Origin: Hydnum rufescens UP504
Lineage: Eukaryota; Basidiomycota; Agaricomycetes; Cantharellales; Hydnaceae
Reading direction: 5' to 3'
DNA: 64,000 nucleotides
Assembly: GCA_014904985.1 (NCBI GenBank)
Contig: MU128941.1
Span: 10,883 to 74,882 of the forward strand
The position numbers and the translations under genes are program-made. The notes beneath the pieces were generated by a model. It was not told the origin of the DNA, made no database searches, and worked only from the letters and a program-made list of their open reading frames with translations. Position 1 is the stretch's first letter; each line of letters starts with the position of its first letter. Below are positions 33,007 to 43,632 of the stretch, one piece after another.

Positions 33007-33279
33007 ATGCCTCTACAGACCTGGGCTGCTTTGACTAGTCGTAAAGCCTTCATGGATAGCTACAGCAATGAATTCATTCGGTCTCACCAACTTGGCAAGA
33101 AGGTGAAGGACGAATTTTTCTGCAAATTTTTCCGCAACTACTTTGAGAAGTACCACTGGAGTTTAAGCAACAAAGATGAACTGTCACCCGATTCCACATA
33201 TATTGAGCCAGAGACTCAAGAGGGAGTAAATGCGAAGGAAAAATTGATTCATGACAAGAAGGAGGTGCATGCTTACTAG
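33007..33279 (+). CDS. Hypothetical protein, 90 residues
   Basis: Complete ATG-to-TAG frame with a sensible charged, helical composition: TSRKAFMDSYSNEFIRSHQL, then a K/F-rich KKVKDEFFCKFFRNYFEKYH stretch and an acidic tail. Aromatic-basic patterns of this kind occur at the N-terminus of many uncharacterised agaricomycete proteins found near transposons. I recall this only as a general resemblance. It stands alone, about 85 bp upstream of the foldback element at 33,365. It is probably the first exon of a truncated gene. Confidence 0.4.
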   Translation: MPLQTWAALTSRKAFMDSYSNEFIRSHQLGKKVKDEFFCKFFRNYFEKYHWSLSNKDELSPDSTYIEPETQEGVNAKEKLIHDKKEVHAY

Positions 33280-33364
33280 TGTGGCCTTGAGGTAAACCAG
33301 CTAATTGGCCTTAGGTGATACGGTGGTGGTTCCTGTGGCAATGGGGTCCCAATCAGGCCAGGCT

Positions 33365-34818
33365 GGTCAGCCACTTTTTATACCTATCTTAGGTACCAAT
33401 CTGGGGCAGATTTGATACCTATGGAGGTCTGTATATAGTTGGGCCCAACTCTGCCCCAAACAATTGATTAGCCTGCAAGATGTGGGCCCAAATTTGGGCC
33501 CAACTTGGGCCCAGTTTGGGCCCAACTGGCCCTAACCATAAATAGTAACATAATGTATTATATAATCAATATTATATAAGCACCCATAAAAGGTAATATA
33601 CCATAAGTAGTTGCATAAGTAATCAATTTCCATATTTAGTATATTACATAATCAATTTCCATATTTAGGTATATTACATAATCAATTTCCATATTTGGAA
33701 ATATTACATAATCATTTCCATATATGGTCATATTACATAAGCATTTCTATATTTGGTCATATTACATAATTGATTTCCATATTTGGGTATTACCTAATCA
33801 ACTTCCATATTTAGAAGGATTACATAAGAATAGATTACCTCAAGCTATATTACTTAAACAATTATATAAGCAAAAATGCGGAAAAAGAGGGGGGCCCTGG
33901 GGGAGATTTGTTGAAAGCCTTGAGCCTTATATGTTCCTCAGAATGTCTGTGTGCAAGGCTGATCCCCAGTTGTGGGATGTTTAAGTGTCACTTAATATGT
34001 CAGTGACATATTAAGTGACACTTAAACGTCCCACAACTGGGGATCAGCCTTGCACACAGACATTCTGAGGAACATATAAGGCTCAAGGCTTTCAACAAAT
34101 CTCCCTCAGGGCCCCCCCTCTTTTTCCGCATTTTTGCTTATATAATTGTTTAAGTAATATAGCTTAGGTAATCTATTCTTATGTAATCCTTCTAAATATG
34201 GAAGTTGATTAGGTAATACCCAAATATGGAAATCAATTATGTAATATGACCAAATATATAAATGCTTATGTAATATGACCATATATGGAAATGATTATGT
34301 AATATTTCCAAATATGGAAGTTGATTATGTAATATACCTAACTAGGGAAGTTGATTATGTAATATGACCAAATATGGAAATTGATTATGTAATGTATCTA
34401 AATATGGAAATTGATTATGTAATGTATCCAACTATGCAAACTGATTATGTAATTGATCAAACCCTGACCCTAACCTCACTGGACATAGGGGTAGACATTC
34501 CAAACCACACTCCAGACAATCCCAACCCTAACCACCAGACTCCAACCCCCAACCCTAACCACCAACTCCAACCACCAACTCACCCCCAACCCTAACCACC
34601 AACTGTCCCCAACCGCCAACATAATTACTATATTTGGCATACTACAGCATGAGGTGAAGTTGGGCCCAAGGTAGGCACAAATGGGCCCAAAGACTATAAG
34701 ACCCTGGGTATCAAAGTGCTCAGGTTGGGCCCAATTGGGTTCTTATTGGATTGGGCCTCTTAGGTAGAAAAAATGCCTCATTTTTCCACCTAAGGTAGGT
34801 GAAAAAGTGGCAGACCAA
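33365..34818. mobile_element. Foldback element with 440-bp palindrome arms
   Basis: Outer ends are inverted and similar: GGCTGGTCAGCCACTTTTTA..CTTAGGT on the left, and CCACCTAAGGTAGGTGAAAAAGTGGCAGACCAAG on the right. TTGGGCCC repeats lie on both sides (33,440-33,530 and 34,655-34,760). The inner part is a long inverted repeat, arms about 33,560-34,002 and 34,004-34,446, with an axis at 34,003 and almost no loop. The innermost 100 bp are near-perfect and the outer parts have several mismatches and a few indels. Arms consist of degenerate CATAATCAATTTCCATATTTGG units. No transposase is encoded. Confidence 0.75.
34490..34620. repeat. CCAACCCTAACCACCAACT minisatellite
   Basis: Five or six imperfect copies of a 17-20 bp unit rich in CCCTAACC. 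It contains the telomere-like CCCTAA hexamer but never in uninterrupted tandem, so it is a simple repeat inside the right part of the foldback element. Confidence 0.6.
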
Positions 34819-35697
34819 GGTGTTTTCTCATTCCATATACTTATATATACCACTACTGCTCATATAGTTGCACAAGACAGAGCCTCTCCAAGTTGTGAAA
34901 TACTGTACCAATTTCAGCACAACCATGTGAATACTACCCTATATTTTGACCATAGTGTCACAAGAATTCAAGTCAAAATAGTTGAGCACCCATAGCTAAT
35001 GATGCCACAGTTTGGAGGATAAACCTCCTAATGATGGTCTCATCACCCAGGAACTTAACAGCTTGTATTATTTAAGGCAGTCTTCAATTGCAATTAAAAA
35101 AGACTTGACCTAATTCAGTAGAGCCAACTATCTGATGATCCAATCCAAAAGCAATGTCTCCATATGGATCTCTGAATATTGAGTTGTGCACTTGCATCAA
35201 ACAGTTTGATGCCTCCAGAATCACTGGGTCACCACATGATGAGCATTTGCTCTACAGTATTTTGTTTGGCATAGAATCACTCAATTAATGACATAGGGAT
35301 TGATGATTAGCTTCCAGAAATTAAATGCAATGTGAATCCAGGAACAGGCAGTCCAGTTAATCCGAGAGCAGAAAAGTTGATGTCATATGGTATGCTTCCT
35401 TCTTAGCAATATCAAATCCTCCTGAAATCGCTGTGGGATGAACTCCCTCAGATATATAGCGATCAGCTTTCAAAAGCTCTCCAACAAAGGAGCACTATGT
35501 GGTACCAATCTCCAACCTGCCCATCCTGGGCACTGCTGTCTGAGCAATCACAGCCACAGTGGGGTTCTTGAGATATGATATGAGCTCTGAGCACAATATA
35601 GAGCTGACTCAAATGTACATAGCATACTTTGAATTTGCATCTCAGATGAAATATTTTGAAGATGTGAAGCGAGTCTTTTTCTGTGATCATGGGCCCT
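34819..35697 (-). pseudogene. CCT6: CCT6 (chaperonin TCP-1 zeta) fragment, tandem copy a
   Basis: On the minus strand, 35,600 to 35,370 encodes in pieces KNPTVAV, AQDGQVGD, LLVGELLK-like sequence, DRYISEGVHPT and GGFDIAKKEA, the conserved ATP-binding apical entry of the CCT zeta subunit (family pattern AVAQDxxVGDGTT..ELLKQADRYISEGVHP). The cytosolic chaperonin folds actin and tubulin. Only about 60 residues are present, with single-base indels. Downstream text (FGLDHQIVGST region) is not recognised. The block is bounded on both sides by the same element-terminus sequence (CTTAGGTAGAAAAA..CCACCTAAGGTAGGTG), consistent with capture between element ends. Confidence 0.65.
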
Positions 35698-36640
35698 CTT
35701 AGGTAGAAAAATGCTCCATTTTTTCCACCTAAGGTAGGTGGAAAAAAGTGCGACCAAGGGTTTTCTCCATTCCATATACTTATATAAGTACACTACTGCT
35801 CATATAAGTTCGCAGCAACAGAGCGCTCTCCAGGTTGTGAAATACTGTACCCGAATTTCAGCACAACCGATAGTGAATACTACCTATATTTGACCATAGT
35901 GTGCACAGAATCAAGTCAAAATATTTGAGCCACTCATAAGCTAATGATGCCACAGTTTGGAGATAAACTCCTAATGATGGTCTCATCACCCAGGAACTTA
36001 ATGGCTTGTATTATTTAAGGCAGTCTTCAATGCAATTAAAAAAGACTCGACCTAATTCAGTAGAGCCAACTATCTGATGATCCAATCCAAAAGCAATGTC
36101 TCCATATGGATCTCTGAATATTGAGTTGTGCACTTGCATCAAACAGTTTGATGCCTCCAGAATCACTGGGTCACCGCATGATGAGCATTTGCTCTACAGT
36201 ATTTTGTTTGGCGTAGAATCATCAATTAATGACATAGGGATTGACGATCTAGCTTCCGGAAATTAAATGCAATGTGAATCCAGGAACAGGCAGTCCAGTT
36301 AATCCGAGAGCAGAAAAGTTGATGTCATACGGTATTAGCAATATCAAATCCTCCTGCAATCGCTGTGGGATGAACTCCCTCGGATATATAGCGATCAGCT
36401 TTCAAAAGCTCTCCAACAAGGAGCACTATGTGGTACCATCTCCAACCTGCCGTCCTGGGCCACTGCTGTCTGAGCAATCACAGCCACAGTGGGGTTCTTG
36501 AGATATGATATGAGCTCTGAGCACAATATAGAGCCGACTCAAATGTACATAGCATACTTGAATTTGCATCTCAGATGAAATATTTTGAAGATGTGAAGCG
36601 AGTCTTTTTTGTTGATTTTATAGTACAAAGTTTTTCCAAA
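35698..36640 (-). pseudogene. CCT6: CCT6 fragment, tandem copy b
   Basis: Direct repeat of 34,780-35,697. The 3' two-thirds are about 97% alike, while the first 250 bp differ by many one-base insertions and deletions. The conserved peptide pieces are KNPTVAVIAQTAVAQDG, then LLKADRYISEGVHPTAIAGG and FDIA (minus strand 36,500-36,340). An 11-bp stretch encoding KKEA in copy a is deleted here. Same orientation and same flanking element terminus as copy a. The indel-rich difference could be real divergence or assembly of two low-quality alleles. Confidence 0.62.
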
Positions 36641-36847
36641 TAAAGTCCAGACAGAGTAAGGCCTGTATTTACAAGTGTACATTGGTTTCCCTCCATTTTA
36701 GACCGTAATCCTTGTTACTACTGCAAATTCCAAGATCTGGTCAAGATGCCTTGCCCAGCATGCAGGGGGATTTGTTGATATGGCACATGAGAATCTGATG
36801 ACGCAAGATGTGCCACTCAGAACCTTTCAATGAGATGCATTTGCAAA

Positions 36848-36925
36848 GGCATACCTTTGCAAGCGTGGGTTCAAAGTCTTCCTGAGTGACGTGTTGTCGT
36901 CTCTCTCTCAGAGCGGGTACATTGC
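36848..36925 (-). pseudogene. 26S proteasome ATPase (RPT6-like) exon fragment
   Basis: The minus strand reads ALRERRQHVTQEDFEPTLAKV (36,912-36,855), followed by a GTATGC donor-like site. LRERRxHVTQEDFExAVAKV is the C-terminal signature of proteasome regulatory ATPases, closest in my recollection to RPT6. Immediately upstream AMYP in a shifted frame corresponds to the AGMY that precedes it in the family, so there is a small frameshift. Only this one exon is identifiable. Confidence 0.6.
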
Positions 36926-37480
36926 TTGATTGGAGGGGAATCTTATAAAATCAACCACGGCTCAATAATGGATTGAGATCGAATCTTACCCTCTTTGTTC
37001 TTGCCCATGACTTTGATAATTTCGTCGATGCATGAACCTGTCAATAAATAGCGTCAGCAAGAATTTCTGGAGGATCCACTTAGTGCACTACCTTCGTCCA
37101 TTAGAGACATTATACCGACCTTCCCCATAGCAAGACCACAGCCAAACCTGCATGGCATCATAGATATGGTGCGAACCACTGATCCTGCCGTCGTTGTCGA
37201 TGCGAAAGGACATATGACTGTACGGTTGTACTTCATGCCGAAGATGTGTGTTTCTGAACGTCACTTCTCCCCAGACGGGAGAACAAGACCGTGACCAGCC
37301 TCGAGAGGGTCCATACTCGGGCTTCGTGACCGCAACCATGAGACTCCGGATGCAAACTGTGGCGTATCTCATCCATATCGCAAAATCTGTGGACAGACAT
37401 TCCACTTGGTCTGTACGTTCCAGATTTAGGCGATTTACCAACTTCTTGATTTTCTGCTGCCTCCCACTCTGTCGAAGCAC
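36926..37480 (-). pseudogene. Unidentified exon fragments on the minus strand
   Basis: Two exon-like pieces, GCGLAMGKVGIMSLMDEG and SCIDEIIKVMGKNKEG, are joined in frame across a GTAGTG..TTGACAG intron (about 37,041-37,092). An acceptable GTAAGAT donor follows (36,990). Farther upstream a 130-codon frame (37,480-37,088) has ordinary protein composition. I cannot name the source. Proximity to the RPT and CCT6 pieces suggests another captured host fragment. Confidence 0.35.
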
Positions 37481-38470
37481 GTTTTCGCCTATCTTCGTTA
37501 TCGTAAAACCTGCGGGTGGTCGTTCTACCTAATCTGTGAGCCCCAGTTTTAGACAGCTTATCAGTTTCTCAACATCTTGCTACCCACAACATCAAGCCAG
37601 TGGTTTCACACTCATCTCCAACCAGTGTTTTCGCAACTCATCCCCTCATTCTCCATATCGTAAAACCTGTGGACGGACATTCCACTCGGTCTGTGCATTC
37701 CAGATTTAGGTGATCCATCTACATCTCGCTACTCTCGTCACTTACCTATTGGTTGAGGCGTGTTTTTTCAACTTGCCTTATCTTCGTTATCATAAAACCT
37801 GCGGGGTGGTTGCCCTGTGAGTCCTAGGGTTAGGCAGTCTATCAGTTTCTCAACATCCTGCCGCTCAACAGCATCGAACTGGTGTTTCAACACTCGTCTC
37901 CAACAAGTGTTTTTGCAACCCATCCCCTCATCCATATCGTAAAATCTGTGGACGGACATTCCGCTCAGTCTGTGCATTCCAGATTTGGGCGATCCATCTA
38001 CTTCTGGACATCTCGCTACTCTCGTCACTTACCTATTGGTTGAGGCGCATTTTTTCAGCTTGCCTTATCTTCATTATCATAAAACCTGTGGGGTGGTTGC
38101 CCTGTGAGTCCTAGGGTTAGTCAGTCTATCAGTTTCTCAACATCCTGCCGCCCAACAGCATCGAACTGGTGTTTTCACACTCGTCTCCAACAAGTGTTTT
38201 TGCAACCCATCCCCTCATCCATATTGTAAAATCTGTGGACGGACATTCCGCTCGGTCTGTGCATTCCAGATTTGGGCGATTTATTGACTTCTGGACTCCT
38301 TGCTACTTTACTGGACCGAAATGGCGTGTCTGCTCTCGCAAGATCCAGGTTTAGGCGATCTCTTGATTTATTCCGCTACCTTCCACTGTGTTTGTTGTCG
38401 TAAAACCTGTGGATGAACATTCTACCCAGTCTGTACGTTCCAGGTTTAGGCGGTTCACACGTCTGTGGCA
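37370..38470 (+). repeat. Tandem repeats upstream of the CxC1 KDZ gene
   Basis: CRTAAAACCTGTGGACGGACATTCC..GTCTGTGCATTCCAGATTTAGGCG recurs at about 37,380, 37,500, 37,655, 37,930, 38,225 and 38,400. From 37,779 to 38,240 it is part of a near-perfect 295-bp tandem unit that also contains TAGGGTTAGNCAGTCTATCAGTTTCTC. No long frame follows the repeat. Position just 5' of the KDZ coding start suggests subterminal or promoter repeats of that element. Confidence 0.6.
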
Positions 38471-38550
38471 TTTCGCTTGATTGTCTTCTCTGCTTCCATC
38501 TCATTGTGAGTATTCATCATTGTTATCACCCTCTTGTGGCGGGTTATTGA

Positions 38551-38729
38551 ATGCCACTTCTCAGGCTTGCAACTGGCATTATACAAAACCACACCCAACT
38601 GTTGTCTCTATCCATGCCCTTGAAATCCTCTGATATCCACTCGCCCCATCAAGGGAATAGCTCCCAATGCTCTCGCAAGCGTAAACGACATTCGAGCCCA
38701 CCGGGAACATCACCCTCCCTATCACCATC
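38551..38729 (+). pseudogene. KDZ transposase (CxC1 type), N-terminal part, before element C insertion
   Basis: ATG at 38,551 opens a Ser/Pro/Arg-rich N-terminus (KRKRHSSPPGTSPSLSPS). It is interrupted at 38,729 by the 5' LTR of element C. The reading frame, allowing for element plus duplicated CCATC, continues exactly in phase at 50,437, so the retrotransposon entered the coding sequence of this transposase. The basic, Ser-rich start is common in CxC1 KDZ proteins. The start codon choice is tentative, because upstream repeats carry no frame. Confidence 0.6.
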
Positions 38730-39277
38730 TGTAGTATAGCGATTATGTAATAGTAGTGTACATACGTTGCGCGACGTTAGGGAGCTGCCACGGCGAACCT
38801 GCGGCTTCTCCCGTTGAATTCTACGTTGTTTTTACTCCCCAGTGCGAGTCGAAGTAACACGCCGTTCGTAGGAACGCGAGAATACGAGAGCCGAGCAGTG
38901 AGTACTCACTATTGGCTAAGCTACTAACAAATCACCATTCCAGGTAACCCTCTGCCTTCTTCCGTCGCCCATCCACTCCACTTCCACGTGAGGCCAGGCC
39001 AAACAGGAAGTGAGATTACTACCTAGCCAGGCTAGGTAGGATCTTCGAGTCGGTCGAACTGAGGACGCACTACGAAGCGCACCCCTTGCTACGCCCTCCT
39101 CGAACTCGCATGACCGCGCTCATTCGAGCCGCTCATATCGCCCGCTTTGCCCATTTCCTTTGTATCCTACCTCCTTGCTTTTCCCTTTCGTATCTCCCTA
39201 CGCACTCCCTAGGCTATGTGTTCAACTACCCTCAGTTCACGACGGTTTACTCGTCCAATCTATAGTACTTTATTACA
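38730..39277 (+). repeat. 5' LTR of element C
   Basis: 548 bp. Differs from the 3' LTR by about fifteen transitions, nearly all at CpG (for example GCGCGACGTT versus GCGTGACATT), plus indels of 4, 1 and 1 bp. Confidence 0.93.
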
Positions 39278-39300
39278 CTGGTTCCCTCTAGCCGACTGAG
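39278..39300 (+). promoter_or_regulatory. Probable primer-binding site of element C
   Basis: CTGGTTCCCTCTAGCCGACT begins one base after the LTR end. The same sequence is found next to the LTR edge of the minus-strand relative at 19,250. The matching tRNA was not determined. Confidence 0.6.
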
Positions 39301-39317
39301 AGTTTGAACCGATCACT

Positions 39318-42290
39318 ATGGGTCCTAACCAACCCGCCACTCGAAGCGCCTCTAAATTCCAGACTCTACATGTCGTGGTTGATCCCAACGACCCCGGAAT
39401 CGAATACCACCCCACGATGCGAGAATGTCTCGCTATCCCCGCACATCTGTGGATGCCAGGTCATCTGCAGGAGGTTATCAATCGCCTGGATGCCCCATTG
39501 GGTGAATATTGTCTCCCAGACACAGATGTGCCCATCACGCTCTACCAATTTCTCACGGCGTGGGCGAAGTTCTCCCCATCCACGTATTATGGCGAGTATT
39601 TCCAGCAGGATGAGGACACTGGGGCTTGGGCCATTGATCAGGAGATGAGAGCTCTGGTCCAGATGGGAGTAGAAGTGTTACAAGCTGTAATTACAGACTC
39701 CATACGTCTAATGGGAGAAGAGAGGTATCCCTTCTACATTGACAAAGAGCACGTCCTCAGCGAGAAGCTATGGACATCGACTATGATCGAGGAACTGCGT
39801 ACAGCAGATAAACTGCTGAAGCTACGGGTAGAATTGACGCTCGCGCACCTAAAGAAACTGAAAAATCTACATCAAGGAATGCTACTGGCTACCCCTATGG
39901 CATCCCTCACCTCCCTCCCTCCTACTCCTGACCTACCTAAGCGCCTAAAAGAACTGTGGGAGGACAAACGCCTCCCCATACGCAAGGTCGCCCGCCGAGC
40001 GGTTATGGTAGGGTGGGAGACCCTACAACGCGAAATCCAGCAAGGGGAAGAGGTCCCATATTCGCGACACCACCCGTTCCTGGGCGTGTACACGAAAAAG
40101 CTCGATGCGTACGACACAGAGCTAGATGACCATCTTAACCTCCAGCCCCTTCCACGTATATACACTGAGCCGTATGGCCTGGGGCTTTTCATACCTCCCA
40201 AGGAGGAAGCTACCCCTCCAGCCACTAATAAGGGCAAAGGGAGGGCAGTAGCTCTCAAGCGAGGACTCAGATTAGGATTTGGGAGCCCGTCAATGCCAAC
40301 TCCCCCCACTGAGCCCTCTCCGTCGCTCTCGGCAGTGCGGTATCGCGCCTCGTCAGTGGATTGGGACGCCACACCATCCCCTCCATCTAGTTGGAAGGAC
40401 ATCCCCTTGGACGAAGGCCCGTCACCTTCAGGGTCTACTCCCGAAGGACTCCTCCAACAGACGCCCTCGTTAGCAATATGACGATTGGCAGGATGGTCCC
40501 AACGGGTCTCCACCATGGGGGAAGGGCTACTGAGTGCCATGTGGACCCCTACTAAAGCCCATTCCACATCACTGCAGACCCAAGGACAAGAACCACCCCG
40601 GACCCCTGCATTACAGCAGATTGCCCGGTCTCCCCCAGGGGGAGGCCATCAGGCTATGGCCCCTGAAGAGGTGGCTCCGAGTACGCCGCGTACAGACTTT
40701 TTCATCGCGAAAGCTAACAACGAGTACGCGGACGTCAACGACTACCTCTATAGGGACGCTCCCTTCCTCCCCACTACCCAACGTCTCCCTCGAGCCCACC
40801 ACCGTTTCGCCTGCCTAATGGAGGAATCCATCACCCCCATGGCTATACTAAAGGCCCCGGGCCCTGTCCTACCTTCGGAGCCCACGATACGCATCCTCCC
40901 AAGGGAGCTAATGAGCAAAACGGTGCCCGCATCATCTCCGGGCTCGGGACGCGTGGGGACAAGTCCTAGTCCTCCCCACGTCTCGACACCCAGCCCCCGA
41001 GGATTGAAGGGTGATTCTGGAAAGCCCGACAGCCCAGGAGGAGGGGAAGAACTGGATAACCTACCAGGTGGGAGCAGGGGACCCCCACCCCTGCCAGAGC
41101 CCCCGAGTGGTGACCCGGGGCCTGGAAGGGGACCGGACCCAGGGCCACAAGACCCTAGAGGGCCACCTGTACCCCCCAGACCCCCAGGGCTGCCAGGGCC
41201 ACCAGGGCCACCAGGGCCACCGGGGCCTCCAGGAGGTGCTGGTGGTTTCTTTCAGCAGCCGCAAGGGCTTATATGGGATAACAAACTCAAGTGGTCAGTC
41301 GTTCCAGAATGGGATGGGGACCTGGAGACGGCCCTAGAGTGGATCCTAGCCTGCGACAACCTCGCTAACTTTGGCCCGGAAGTCGCGAGACTTCTCCCCC
41401 TGATAGCGTCGTCTTGATTTAGAGGCGCTGTAGCCTCGGCATGGCGAGCTCACTCTCGTCCAATCCGCACTCCCATATTACAATCCTGGCATAAGCTAGA
41501 GGATTGGGTGCTCAAACACTACCTAGGTGATTCCTGGGTTACGGCGCAGTGCCTAATGTACAGTCAAGAGACCTTCTGAGGTGCAGCGCATCCCTACGAA
41601 TCCCCGGCCCAATACATCCAGCGACGTATCCTCCGCGCCCGTCTCTTCTATTGATTCCTGGTCAATAGTGCTGAAGAGACGGCGTCGATCATGGAGAACG
41701 CCCCTCTCCCTTGGAACCACGTACTGCGCTGGAGTGAGAGGCCTCCCATCGAAGACGTGCTCGCTCTAGCTAAGCAGTACGAAGACATGCTAGTACAAGA
41801 TTGGGAGGACGAATGACACCAACAGAGGAGACGCGAATGGAGGCAGCACAAGCAAGCAAACCTCGCGGACATCGGAAGTCCCTCCTCTAGTAGCTCAGAT
41901 TCCCTCCATTCAGAGTGGGAGAACGACGAGGAGGGCGCCTACGAGTACTCCAATGCAGATACGACGCGTGAGGTTACTTCAAGAGCCCACAATGCGAACA
42001 AACGCTCATTCAAGCCCAGGAATAGAGATCAATTGGGAAAGCCACGGCTAGATCGTACAGCGGCAAGCACAGAGAAGACGTATCCGTACCCCCGCAATGA
42101 TTCAGTCGTCAGCCACCATAAACCGGGGCAACGTTGCTTCGCCTGCGGAAGTGAGAAACACTGGCTGCGTGAATGTCCCCACTACGGGGAATTCTCCAGC
42201 CGGTTGGACCGCAAAACGCTGCAGAAAGAGCATAGACGCTACGAATCTCCGCAATACAAGGCCGCATACGCGGCATATGTCGACAAATGA
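39318..42290 (+). pseudogene. gag: Element C gag with collagen-like and CCHC segments
   Basis: One frame of 990 codons broken only by TGA at 40,479, 41,415, 41,577, 41,652 and 41,814. The N-terminal domain (LYQFLTAWAKFSPSTYYGEY, EELRTADKLLKLRVELTLAH) defines the subfamily shared with 18,516. A Pro/Gly tract with [14 protein letters not shown] (about 41,190-41,235) precedes the capsid-like part (LKWSVVPEWDGDLETALEWI). A single zinc knuckle CFACGSEKHWLRECP lies near 42,139-42,183. The stop TGA (42,288-42,290) overlaps an ATG in another frame (ATGA), which could allow reinitiation into pol. Gag would form the particle and bind RNA. Confidence 0.85.
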
Positions 42291-43632
42291 ATGAACAGGC
42301 AGTCTTTTCAGTAGAGGAGCGGGGGACAATCACTCCACCACCTGTCTCCAGTGTAATTAAGAAGGAGCCTACATTCGTGGAGACACGTCCCGATCTGCTA
42401 TATAATGTAAATACGACGGCAGGGACATTTTGGAAGGTTCCTCCAGCTACTCGAGCGCCCCGAGGCCGAAGAAGCCACCGGACAAAGGGGAGGGAGATGA
42501 CCAAACTGCAAGGACTGGATCAAGCGTTGAGGCAAGGGAGGCCCCCAGGGGGCCGCAGCTGCCAGCAACGACAGGCGGAACAGCCTGCTCACAGAGGACG
42601 TGCGACCTGCAGAGCGAGCTGGCCGAAGGACAAACTGATCCCACCCCTGAGAGCAAATTCGCGCACTCACTGGGCCGGAAAGGAACCCCCGTTCCCCGGG
42701 GCCTGAAGGAGGAGAGGTTTTCCCCAGGAACGGGCCCAGTCCGGTGTGTAAAGGCACGCTCGATGCCTCAGGGTAGATCTGCCCTGGGCATAACAGCCTT
42801 CAGCGTTCTTGACGGCCGCCTAGGAAACATGGAAGGACCGGCAACACAGTTGCGCTTAGATTCAGGAGCAGATATTACGCTGCTGTCGGAAGAATGCTAC
42901 CATGCCCTTCCCTCACGACCCAAGCTCCAGAAGGGGATGAAGCTAAATCTATTCGAGCTTACTAGTCAAGCGCGAATACTAGGCTTCATCAACCTTACCT
43001 TCTTGATGCGCTCAAAGGAAGGCCAATGGCTGGAATTTACGGAAGAAGCATACATCATCCCAGGGATGAACGTACCAGTTCTTCTAGGGGAGGATTTCCA
43101 AGTCAACTATGAAGTCTCAGTCCTGCGCACGGCTCAACAGTCTACGTTGTCTATTCGCCAGCCCCAAGGTGTATTTACAGTACAAGCCCACTCAACTCTG
43201 CCACCTGCCTTGAATGTTGAGGTGAAACCCAGACATCCAGAAGGAATACGAGACAGGAACGCGTACTTGGCAGCTATGTGGCGGGGCAGAACTCTGAGAC
43301 CACGTCCCGCCCCTACCACGAAAAGAGACCGCCTCGTAAAGGCCGCCAAAGACGTCCGTATTCCCCCGGGACACTCAGCGAAGATACGGTTACGAGGTCA
43401 ATTCCAGGGGCAAGAGGAATGGCTCATCGAGAAGATCATACTTCCTTCAAAGGATGGGTACTTCTTGGCCTCTCCTTCCTGTCTGATACGATCCGATGAC
43501 CCATTCCTCCCGGTCTCCAACCCCTCCCCTTGGCCGAAATGGATACGGGCCGGAGATACGCTGGGAATCCTCCATGATCCAGGCGAGTATTTTGACAGTG
43601 AGCTGGACGAGATGCAGTCCAGGAGATTATGA
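42287..43632 (+). pseudogene. pol: Element C pol N-terminus: aspartic protease
   Basis: An ATG overlapping the gag stop (42,287) opens 139 codons. The protease-bearing frame is another one, open from before 42,430 to TGA at 43,630, so a frameshift lies between. The active-site motif LRLDSGADITLLSEECYHAL (about 42,850-42,905) and PVLLGEDFQVNYE (about 43,075) are the two conserved blocks of a retropepsin-like protease. An arginine-rich linker leads towards the RT. It processes Gag-Pol in functional relatives. Confidence 0.82.

Noticed and set aside
34490..34620. Telomere (CCCTAA repeats)
   Set aside because: The hexamer occurs only inside longer 17-20 bp units and lies in the middle of the scaffold within a foldback element.
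41190..41240. Collagen-like protein (GPP repeats)
   Set aside because: It is a short Pro/Gly tract inside the element C gag frame.
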